Shown here in pieces: positions 21,822 through 30,909 of a stretch of 64,000 nt of DNA. How positions within the stretch are numbered: the stretch's first letter is position 1; every line of letters starts with the position of its first letter. Origin of the DNA: Gigaspora rosea (Eukaryota; Glomeromycota; Glomeromycetes; Diversisporales; Gigasporaceae); NCBI GenBank assembly GCA_003550325.1, contig QKWP01000270.1, forward strand, positions 109,379 through 173,378. The letters are read 5' to 3'. The position numbers were made by a program, and so were the translations under genes. The notes under the pieces were generated by a model that worked only from the letters and a program-made list of their open reading frames with translations, was not told the origin of the DNA and did no database searches.

Positions 21822-22717
21822 GTTTTGTGAACTTGTTTGGTGTTTTTAATTCCATTGAATAAATGTTCTTTATACTCACTTCTGAATAAAATGATTAATG
21901 TGAATGAAATGAATTTGAACATAATGGTAAATAAGTATTATTTATGTTCTTATTTTGTGAACTTGTTTTACTGTTTTTAATTCCATTGATTAATAAATGT
22001 TCTTTATACTCACTGACTAAATTTTGCTGTTTTTAATTCCATTGATTAATAAATGTTCTTTATACTCATGAGCTGAATAAAATGATTAATGCAAATGAAA
22101 TGAATTTAAACGTAATGGTAAATAAATATTTATGTTCTTGTTTTGTGAACTTATTTTGCTGTTTTTAATTCCATTTATTAATAATATTCTTTATACTCAC
22201 ATACTAAATTAATGCAAATGAAATGAATTTAAACGTAATGGTAAATAAGTATTTATGATCGTGTTTAGTGAACTTATTTTGCTGTTTTAATTCCATTGAT
22301 GAATAAATATTCTTTATGCTCATATGCTAAATTAATGCGGGTGAAATAAATTTAAATGCAATGGTAAATAGAAATTGTCTTGCTGTTTTTTAATTCCATT
22401 GATTAATAAATGTTCTTTATACTCACAGGCTGAATAAAATGGTTTATGCGAATTAAATGAATTTAAACGTAATGGTAAATAAGTACTTATGCTCTTGTTT
22501 TGTAAACTTGTTTTGCTGTTTTTAATTCCATTGATTAATAAAGGTTCTTTATACTTACGTTCTAAAATAGCAAACAATAAATATTTAAGAACTTATAATT
22601 AGCTTAACAATAATAAATGATCTTAATTCTTACTCCCTGATTGTTAAAATTGTGTAAGAGATCTTATTTTATTAAATAATAAAAAATAAATAAAAATTAA
22701 CATACTTCATAGTCCAT

Positions 22718-23074
22718 TCAAAATTCATTATAATTCTCTTCTACGCTAATTCTATATCTGTAAGTCTTCCAAGTTCCCATAAAATTACCTTCTCCCGCAG
22801 ATTCAAATAGTATGTAAACGCTTTGTGCTTATCAACATCAACTCCAATTCCTAAATAATAACAATAACCAACTTGATACATTCCGCTCATTTCTGCCGAT
22901 TTTTGATAATATGTGAATGCTTTGCATTCTTCCTTTTCAACTCATTCCATATTCATAACAATATCCAAGCTTGTAAACTCCGTCTGGGTTATTCATATCT
23001 GTCAATTTTTGACAACTAGCAAAATTTAGTTGATTGAAATTATCGCTTAATTTGGTCAAATTTTTGTTTGACAT
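22718..23074 (-). pseudogene. Sel1-repeat protein, 3' remnant
   Basis: The minus strand gives MSNKNLTKLSDNF..NNPDGVYKLGYCYEYG, an in-frame TGA, then after a frameshift KAFTYYQKSAEMSGMYQVGYCYYLGIGVDVDKHKAFTYYL (quoted in two overlapping pieces: AFTYYQKSAEMSGMYQVGYC and YYLGIGVDVDKHKAFTYY), another shift, SAGEGNFMGTW and a stop. A-x-x-x-Y-x-K-S-A..G-x-Y-x-x-G-x-C-Y-x-x-G-x-G is the Sel1 (TPR-like) repeat; about two units remain. Sel1 proteins are expanded in AM fungi, often joined to kinases, but here the Sel1 part lies upstream of the kinase on the same strand, the reverse of the usual order, so it is more likely a separate dead gene. Confidence 0.7.
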
Positions 23075-23597
23075 TTTGATTTATGAAAAAGCTTTGCTAC
23101 TTGCATTGGTTATATAATATAGCCTAAATTATACAGCGTTCAGCAATGCATGTGTACATACAGTACGTATACGTATGATACAGGAAGATTAAAACATTGA
23201 AGATAAGCTAAATTCAGTAGCGGTTTATTTTAAGTTTCAGCAGCATGCATTGAATAATTACTATGTATTAAGTATATATTATGCTTGGCATATTATTCTA
23301 TGCATAAAGTTTGGGTTCTAGATGCTTCACTCTATTGAGTTTGATAATTTAAGAAAATTACTGTTAAAGTGCTACCATTAATGCATTATCTAAAATCTGG
23401 TAATTCTATGAGAATTTGGAAAATTACCTTTATGGAATTAATGTAAATATACTTATTGTGTTGAAAAATAATTTTAATTGCTCAGAAATTTTCATTAATA
23501 CATTTGATTAAAAAGTTCTTAACAGTTAAACACCAATTCTTTAGGGTATAACCAATTTTACGTATTATAAAGCAAAAGTTCTATTTAAAAAAAAATA
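23075..23597. other. Unassigned interval
   Basis: No gene or repeat recognised upstream of the Sel1 remnant; AT-rich with GTACGTATACGTA near 23163. Confidence 0.35.
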
Positions 23598-23611
23598 TGA
23601 ACAACTGATTT

Positions 23612-24186
23612 TTTTTTCTTTATTAAACCCTGAGATAGCGATTATCTGGGGACGTCGAGTGACACTATTTATTAGACTTAATTATATGTTACATTATGTA
23701 TACATTAGGGTTTCCTAGCTAAACTATACCTCCCTCCTATAGTCAGTTTATCCCGACTGACTCCAGCAAGCCCACCACGTTCGGTGCCCCATACTTATCA
23801 GATCATAGGCAGCATTAAGGAACTACAAATCCCACCGGTACGCTATATATGTCGACTTTTTTTCGTCTGCCTCGGGAACCACTTTCCATTTTCGGTCGGT
23901 GTAGGATCGTCAGGTATCCCCTTTTTCAGTTCTTTTATAGCGGGCTCTCTCAATGTTAACATCATTTGTTGACAGATTATGCCTTTTCTGGTCATCCCGG
24001 CCTTGTGGCTATGTCAGTGATTGCATTTTTCCGTATGAATCCATTCTTTGATTGTAAATGGAAATCCTCTCGAAGATCATTTCCAAACCGGTTCTGGCAG
24101 AGTTTTCGCTGCCCGTTGGACTTGAACTTGCGACCTTCTGTTTGTGACCCTGGAGTGCTAACCACTGCACTATCGACCCGAGGGTC
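23612..24186 (-). mobile_element. tRNA-headed SINE-like retroelement family S2
   Basis: A 575-bp GC-richer unit on the minus strand, from GACCCTCGGGTCGATAGTGC (24186 downwards) to a tail GGGTTTAATAAAGAAAAAA (23612). Flanks are the near-exact 14-bp repeat TGAACAACTGATTT (23598-23611) and TGAACAGCTGATTT (24187-24200). The head has an A box TAGTGCAGTGG that fits TRGYNNARNGG exactly, a GTGC/GCAC D-stem, and a B-like AGTTCAAGTCC. The body is unrelated to family S1. Plus-strand frames 23784-23972 and 23966-24202 and minus frame 23992-24279 are not genes. Confidence 0.8.
24108..24180 (-). promoter_or_regulatory. tRNA-like head of S2 (pol III boxes)
   Basis: GGGTCGATAGTGCAGTGGTT with a paired D arm is followed about 35 nt later by GCAAGTTCAAGTCC. 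Anticodon and T stems do not pair properly, so a working tRNA is excluded; this is a tRNA-derived promoter. Confidence 0.6.
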
Positions 24187-24190
24187 TGAA

Positions 24191-24405
24191 CAGCTGATTT
24201 GAAAATTAGTGGGACACGTGATGAATTTTGTGATCAAATTTCGGTAATTATTTTTTGGTAGTAAAAGTATAGTTTTCAATAATATAATTTTCGGCCGATA
24301 TATATCGCGTTATGTTTTGTACAGAAAATTTATTATCAAAAAACAATACTGTTATTACCGATGATTATCACAAAATCACGTGTCCACTATTTTTCAAATC
24401 AGCTA
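24191..24405. mobile_element. MITE with CTGATTTGAAAA..CACGTGAT inverted repeats
   Basis: About 215 bp. CAGCTGATTTGAAAATTAGT..ACACGTGAT at left mirrors ATCACGTGTCCACTATTTTT..CAAATCAGCT at right. The S2 SINE-like element inserted exactly at its left terminus. Central sequence is non-coding; no clear TSD. Confidence 0.7.
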
Positions 24406-24423
24406 TAATCAACGAATAGTGTA

Positions 24424-24674
24424 GGGTGTCCAGAATTATGATCCGGTAAAGCCAAATTATGCATCCGGTTAATTGCAAATTATGCGAATTATGCGAATTT
24501 TGAGTTATTAGCCAATAAAATTTCAAAAAGCAAGTGATTACAGTTACCAGTTTATTCATTTAACCAATCAATTTTTGTTTACATGCTCGCATAAAATAAG
24601 CAGATTATGCAATTTCATATAGTAAAAATCACAAATTATGCGCATATTATGCCGGTTCATAATCCTGGACACCT
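24424..24674. mobile_element. MITE with GGGTGTCCAG ends and TA TSD
   Basis: 251 bp between TA dinucleotides at 24422-24423 and 24675-24676. Ends GGGTGTCCAGAATTATGATC and its inverse GTTCATAATCCTGGACACCT match over about 22 bp with few changes. Subterminal AATTATGCG repeats are present in both halves. TA duplication suits Tc1/mariner-pogo. Confidence 0.85.
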
Positions 24675-24866
24675 TAGAATGGTGCTCTCGGCTTTATTTG
24701 TTCACTTTTTTTAACTATATGATATTAACAGGATAAATCGGAAATAGACTATCATTTGATCTAAAATATGAACGTTTCTAAAAAAATAAATAGAAAATTT
24801 TTCCCAGTAAGTTCCGATACTAGTAAATTTTAAAACTGAAAGTCTACAGACACGTACAGGTCACGT

Positions 24867-25513
24867 TAGGGTGTGCGGTCAACTAAATAAATCAAACCTA
24901 TGTGTAGTATCATATAAAAATTAATTAGTGAAGTTTTTTTTGAAATTCGTGATCAGAATAGTGATCAAAATAGTGATCGGGATTATTTATTACTTTTTAT
25001 ATATATTTTAATAATAAAGAATGACTTGAATAGTTTTAGATGTCTAGAGCGAATCGCTTTACTTTTTTCAATTATTTTATCATATATCTATTCATAAATA
25101 CGTTTATAACAAAGTTACGTTAAAAAATTTTAAATTCTTGTATTGAATTTTTATCTGCAACGAAAACATCTATTTTTGAATAGTTCACAATATGAAACAG
25201 AATTTTTGTAAATAGTCAACTTTAAATCTAAATATTAATGTCAAAAAATTTTCAACGTAACATTGTTATAAACGTGTTTAAGAATTATTTATGCTAAAAT
25301 AATTGAATAAAGTAAATCGATTCGCTCTAGACATCCAAAACATCCAAGTCATTCTTTACTATTAAAAATATAACTTATATTGAAAGCAATAAAAATCCCG
25401 ATCACTATTCTAATCATGCTCCTGGATCAATCAATTCAAAAAAAATCTTCAATATTTAATTTTTATATGGTACTACATATAGTTTTGATTTACTTAGTTG
25501 ACCGCACACCCCA
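24867..25513. mobile_element. Mutator-like long-TIR foldback element with 9-bp TSD
   Basis: 647 bp, almost entirely two inverted arms of about 300 bp: T[A/G]GGGTGTGCGGTCAACTAA at each end and matching inner blocks such as GATGTCTAGAGCGAATCG. It is flanked by the perfect 9-bp repeat AGGTCACGT (24858-24866, 25514-25522). Long arms plus a 9-bp duplication are the signature of MULE-type elements. Non-coding. Confidence 0.85.
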
Positions 25514-25934
25514 AGGTCACGTGATATTCCAACATTAATTTTTTTTGATTTAAAAACGATCTGTTAAGGCTTTGTACTAAGATAGCATCCTTTATCATTC
25601 TAATAAAGCTTGTACTCCTGGTCTTTCCAGTTTTAATAGTAATGAGATTATTAAAATCTGATCAGTAGAACCGGAAATGACCTTTCGAAATTTGAGTAAC
25701 ATTCAGATTAGTGAATATTTGATTATATGATACTCGATCATTGATCGACTTAGATCAATGTTCGAGCACCAATTAATGGGCTCGAGCAACAATAGGTCAA
25801 AATGATCAATAATATTGATTGATCAAATAATTATATATTTGATTGATCAAAAACTTTTAATATATAGAAAAATGTTAGTTTAGAAACCTATTATAGGATC
25901 TAAACATTTTTTTTGTTTTAATGGGTTAATTAGT

Positions 25935-26100
25935 GATGTGCCTTTTATATAATATCTGAATTTTTTTAGCATACAGTACATACAGTATGTACAGCACATA
26001 TAGTTGTATAGTGCGTATAGCATGTGAAATACGTATAGTACGCATATGATATAAACTATCTATATACAAAATTTTGTCTGTGTGCTGAAACCCACTAATA
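25935..26100. repeat. Copy of the GACCCG-element core
   Basis: TTAGTGATGTGCCTTTTATA through ACGTATAGTACGCATATGAT and CTATCTATATACAAAATTTTG matches 41578-41720 and, inverted, 3600-3755. The GACCCG-rich ends are missing, so the core moves, or is retained, independently of them. Confidence 0.65.
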
Positions 26101-27018
26101 TATTAATTGTTAAATAATTGTCGCATAGTTTTGAAAAAAATAAAGGATCAGGTCAGCAAAAAGTAATATGAAAGACAGAAAATGTGACATGAGTTTCTTA
26201 CATCAGTGTCAGAAGGTTGTAAGGTCCAAATCAGGATCAGGTGTTGATATGGTGAATTGATGATGGAATGATTAAACATTGATTAATCATTGCAGCAGCA
26301 AGCTCACTTAGTCATCCTAATTCTATTCTGCTAATTAAATATTGAACACAGATCTATTACTGATAACTAAGAAAATCAGAAGTATTAGAATTCCCACGAC
26401 CCCTAATATTTGCTGTGAACACTTACATGATGGTTATTGAGTATGCAAAGCAGGGAAGTCTAATTGTTTGTGAAATAAGATGCCTATGAAGTGATTGTAA
26501 TTTAGGTGCTTGAGAGCACCTTATATTACATAGCTACCTAATTTTTAATTTGATAATTGATCAATGATTGACCCAGTGATTGATCGATTATATATGCTCG
26601 AGCTTATAAATTTTATACTTGATCGATTATACTTGATTAAATAAACATAATCATTTTTTGATCGATCATTGAAAACTTTTTTTAATCAATCATCGATCAA
26701 CAATTTTTTTGTTGAGTCAATTCACTAGTTCAGATGATAAAAATATCTCATAAATTTCATAAGGCTATATACCTGGTTCTGCTGAATCAATTTTAATAAT
26801 ATCAAGCCAAAGACCAGGAGAATAAGTTTACTTAGAGTGATAAAAGAGGTTAACTTAGTTCGAAAGCCTTCCGAGCCACCTTTTTCTTATTTTATTTCTT
26901 TTTTTAAGATTAAAAAGTGTTTCAACCAAGATTTTATAATAGGTTAATCTTCCTTTATTGTTCTAAAAAAACTTGTTCTTCATTTTTCTGGTTCTAACCC
27001 TATCAAAAAATATTTTTA

Positions 27019-27262
27019 GAAAAACATGGAAGCTGAACATGGAAATACTTAAAAATAGATAAAAAATACGTAAAATGTACACTTTCCATGTTTTTGAATA
27101 GGAAACCACTGTATTTTCCATGTTTTCTAAAACACAGAATGCCCTTTTTCGTGTTTAAAAATACAGTGTATTTTTCTGTTCAAAAACACAGAAAGTGTAC
27201 ATTTTACATAATTTTTACATATTTTTATGCATGCTTCTGTGTTCAGCTTCCATTTTTTTTCT
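27019..27262. mobile_element. Near-complete palindrome (AACATGGAAGCTGAACA arms)
   Basis: Arms of about 110 bp: left AACATGGAAGCTGAACATGG..GTAAAATGTACACTTTCCATG, right inverse ending GTGTTCAGCTTCCATTTTTT. Almost the whole unit folds back. Non-coding MITE nested in element G. Confidence 0.75.
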
Positions 27263-27679
27263 GAAATTTTTTTCATAGGATAATGGTGGTGAGAATATTA
27301 AAATAAACTTAATAGAGCCGGAGATATAACGTATGAAGTTTAGCGATGTTTTTATATAATCATTAAGACGTTGCAAGAACCCTGAAGAACTCTAATACAA
27401 CTCAGATAATTCTTAAAAAGGTGGACTATTAAAGCCAGGTACCTTTATATGTTTTTTATTTTTTAATTAAAATTAGGGTAAGGGTTAGTTAGAAGTTAAA
27501 GTTAGGAATATCTTATAGGTAAAATTGCCTTCCCGACATTTTTTATTAATGCTCTGAGACAGGTTTAGACACTCATTTCTTGTATTTTTAGTGTTTTTCA
27601 CTTTTTTCTTTGTTTTTGTCTCATCGGGTTGATCCATGATGATCAAAATTTTACAATTTGATTGGCTATAAGTTATGTA

Positions 27680-27957
27680 ATAGCAGTGTTGTACATGGGA
27701 CAGTTGGGACATACGTTAGGACATTTTGCGACATTCTGGGACAAATTTATAAATTGAAATTACTTAAAATTTTATTAAAATAATCTAATTAAATTTTTTT
27801 AAAAATGTGTTCAGCACCTAAAAAAATATATAATTATATATTTTTTTAAATTAATTTATTAATTATTAAGGCTTGGGACATAGTTGGAACACTTGGGACG
27901 CTAGAACATTGGGACGTTGGAACGTTGGGACATGGCAAAAAAAGGCTGAAACAGTGA
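27680..27957. repeat. Element with clustered TGGGACA motifs at both sides
   Basis: 27685-27745 and 27868-27940 each carry four to six TGGGACA/TTGGAAC motifs in the same orientation around an AT-rich middle. Begins near CAGTGTTGTAC; a matching inverse end is not clean (AAACAGTG at 27948-27955). Possibly a hAT-like MITE whose motifs are transposase-binding repeats. Confidence 0.4.
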
Positions 27958-28871
27958 AAATATACAATACTGCGTGATGGTACGTGGCTTTAATAGATCC
28001 CTTAAAAAGGAAATTTTGCATAGAAATTCATCAAACATTGCATTTTTATATAGTAAATTTTCAAAATCTGCTCTATTTTATACATCTATTTGGCTAAAAT
28101 ACTGCTAAAATTATACAAAATGAGTTCTGAGTTGTATCAAAGTTCTTCGGGGTCCTACATTGCCCAAATTTAGAAAGGTCATATCTCCGTTTCTACTGAT
28201 CAAAATTTAATAATATCACTATTAGAACCAGAAAAACAGGAGAATAAGCTTAATTAGAATAATAAAGGATGTTATCTTAGTACAAAAGCCTTAACAAATC
28301 ATTTTTTAAATCAAAAAAAATTATTATTTTGGTATGTGTCCATAACACAAAACTTATGTATTTGAGACTCCTGCACTTATTTTTTTGATACCCCTAGATG
28401 TACCCCCAAAATTTATATACTTTTTTGATACTATCTTTATGTAATGATTTTACAGAACAAATAGCGATTTGATGTGACGTAATACAATCTTGAAAATTTC
28501 AAAATAAAGTATTCGTTTTAGTCAAAAATTGAATTGTCTGTTATTCAAAAATCCTGAGAAACCACCTTTATGAGAATTTTTTTTAATAAATCTATGTTAA
28601 TATAGTAAGTACTAACTTTAAATAAACTAATTTCATATTATGTTAGAATAGAGACTTGCAAACAATATCTATCTCAAAATTTTATAAACAATGTTTTTTA
28701 GAATTAGAAAGAAGTTTTATAAGCAAATTTATAAGCTACAAGCAATTTCTTTAAAGTATATCTATTTTTTAATTTTATATTATATCATCGATATATATCG
28801 ATTAATATCGATATATATCCAATTCGTAAATAGACAAATTCGAACTCTTTCTGCTGATCCACATTCCAAAA

Positions 28872-30627
28872 ATGGTAGAAAAGAAAAACCTAGTCAAAAA
28901 CAAAAGTACACTAAATAACGTGTCAAACACAAATAATAAAAAAAAAAGGTCTCTAAAAATAAACAGTAGTTTAGTATTAGCACTTAGCACAAAAACTAGC
29001 AGATAAGAGCTAGAAAGAAAAATTTCGTTTTTTAAAAAATTTTTTGAAAAATTTTGGGGAATTGCTTGAGACCCTGTAACGCCGATCTGTTTTGATTAAT
29101 TATTCTACGTGTCAACAAACAAACAAATAGTTCAAAACAAGTAAACAAACAAGTCACGTGGGAATTTAGTCAAATTTTTAGTAAAAACAAATCAATCAAT
29201 TAGATAAACAATCAACAACAAATAAACAAACACGTAATTGTAGAACAATCTAGAATTAGAAATATAAGTTCAATGAATATCCAACTGGTTCCAGATTGGA
29301 AAATCAAGTTTCTAAAAGGAGGCTGTCATGCATTAAGATGTGGTGTACATGAGTGTATGCAGTATTTAAACAAATCTTGTATGAGAACTCAAATGGTCGA
29401 TATCGAAATAGCAAGAGCTATTCAGACAATCTCAGCCGAAGAATTATGTTTAATAAGACATCTTCTTGAAAATTATCGCCAAATAACAGAGAAGCAGTTA
29501 AAAGAGATTCAAGAAAAAAGTGAAAAAGAGAAGTGCGAAAGAGTAAAAACACAACGAAGAAAGAAGATTTTATTAGATGCAGAGTGTGGTACAGTCGACT
29601 ATGGCATAGAAGAGATAGAAGAGAGTGTCTCAGAAAACATAGAACATTTAAAAAGAAAAAACTCATTATTATAGAATGTAAAACAGTTAATCATGGAGTA
29701 GAAAAGATGGAAGATATCATTCCAGCAGTTAAGGAAAGTAGTAGAAATAATCCAACAAAAGTAGTAATAGAAGAAAAGATGAACATAGACTGCCAAACAA
29801 TTATCGAACAAAAGAAGAAACCAGAAGATATTATGTTAGTAGACAAGATGAACAATAAATTGGACTTAACAAAATCTATAGTAAAGGAAAAAATGAACAT
29901 AGATCACCAAGAAATGTCAACACTAGACGAGAAAGAAAATTTGAGAAGGAGTGCGAGAAATATCGAAGACGTAGAATTGTTACAACAACAAGTAGAAACA
30001 GAGCTTAATAGAGATGCCAAGGTGTGGAAAAGTAAGCCAAAAGGAAGTTACACTGTATGGGATATTCCATCTGATATCTTGCCATGAAAACTAAAGAAAG
30101 AATTAAGTTTTTTCAGATATATTTCAATTATTCAATGGAAAGAAAGAACTTCAAGTAGTGCAGCACAGGTGCAAGTTATTTTTAAGAATATAAAAAGAAA
30201 ACAAGATTGGGAAAACAAGTGGGCAGTTCCAATGGCAAATAGAAGGTTGTTGAGAATGTCTCTAGAGGTGTTTGACAAGGAAGTTCTTGTCAAAAGAAAT
30301 TAGTATAAAACAAGAGTAACAAATGTACCAAAGTATACAATTGATGCTTTATTACTAAGACAACTTAGTAAAGTGAAAGCAAAATCAGTTTATATTACAA
30401 ACAATAGTAATGGTAATCAAAGAAAAGTAGCAGTGGTATATTTTGAGTCAGAGGAGGATTTAAGAAAAGCATGGATGTCTAAAGAAGTGTATTATTATAA
30501 CACCAAGCTTGAATGGTTAAAATTGAATAAGAGAGAAGAAATTGAGAAGAGAACAGAAGTAATATATTCAGGGAAAGGAGAAATTTTTGGAAGAGACAAG
30601 CAAGCAGAAAGAAAGAGAAATATATAG
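28872..30627 (+). pseudogene. LINE ORF1 (nucleic-acid-binding, gag-like), broken
   Basis: The first ATG of the element starts MVEKKNLVKNKSTLNNVSNT, soon stopped by TAA, with the same frame continuing as ELERKISFFKKFFEKFWGIA. Later pieces are 29273-29674 (Lys/Glu-rich, coiled-coil-like around EEKCERVKTQRR), 29533-30087 (after a frameshift; highly charged, KSKPKGSYTVWDIPSDILP), and 30090-30627 with WKERTSSSAAQVQVIF and KAKSVYITNNSNGNQRKVAV..YFESEEDLRKAW, which has the beta-alpha-beta look of an RRM-like fold seen in LINE ORF1 proteins. ORF1p would coat the element RNA. Charged tail runs on to a stop near 30791 (EELVNEEIRLKFNELERLIKGL). Not functional here. Confidence 0.7.
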
Positions 30628-30909
30628 AACCAAGAGAAAGAATACAGAAAAGAAGAAAAGATTTTACAGCCAAGCAAAGCTTGTTGTGCAATAAACAAAT
30701 TTGTACCAACGAAGGGCACAGTGAAGAGTTAGTTAATGAAGAAATTCGTTTGAAGTTCAATGAGCTAGAAAGATTGATTAAGGGCCTGTAAGGCCAAATT
30801 ACTCCTAACAACCGCACCAGTTGAATTAAAGGAAAATAGTAGGCGAACAGAGCCTACTACACAAAATAACGCAAACAAGTCAACTATTATTGCGCAAAAA
30901 CAAGAAGTT

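Larger units (their letters stand above)
20217..22561 (-). repeat. Tandem array of intron-like units separated by 2-3 nt spacers
   Basis: Units of about 100-132 bp, each on the minus strand starting GTGAGTATA (GTAAGTATA or ATGAGTATA in some) and ending TTTATTCAG or AATTTAG. Adjacent units are separated by 3 nt (once 2 nt) that differ each time: plus-strand spacers tca 20335, aca 21076, tt 21880, tga 22014, gag 22070, ata 22201, atg 22324, agg 22427, gtt 22559. The 22014-22070 unit is shortened to 56 bp. Two transposons (20384-20993 and 21151-21821) sit inside. The left end runs into the Cys-rich start of the kinase pseudogene through a CCATGTTATAG acceptor-like site. No protein frame is convincing here. 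Confidence 0.75.
25536..28323. mobile_element. Composite inverted-repeat element G
   Basis: Arms of about 165 bp at 25536-25705 and 28160-28323 are inverted copies (outer TAATTTTTTTTGATTTAAAAA, then TTAAGGCTTTTGTACTAAGA). Internal partial copies exist: 26745-26873 in the orientation of the right arm (ends CTTAGTTCGAAAGCCTT) and 26936-27000 in that of the left arm. The arrangement suggests two related elements side by side or one with a nested relative. The body contains AT-rich sequence with many TTGATCGATCA motifs, and the separate insertions listed below. No gene; the frame at 27485-27712 lacks any motif. Confidence 0.55.

Noticed and set aside
24108..24180. A tRNA gene on the minus strand
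   Set aside because: A box, D stem and a B-like box are present, but the anticodon and T stems do not pair and the sequence continues as a retroelement with TSDs.
30373..30627. Independent small gene
   Set aside because: It is the RRM-like part of the broken LINE ORF1, continuous with neighbouring frames.
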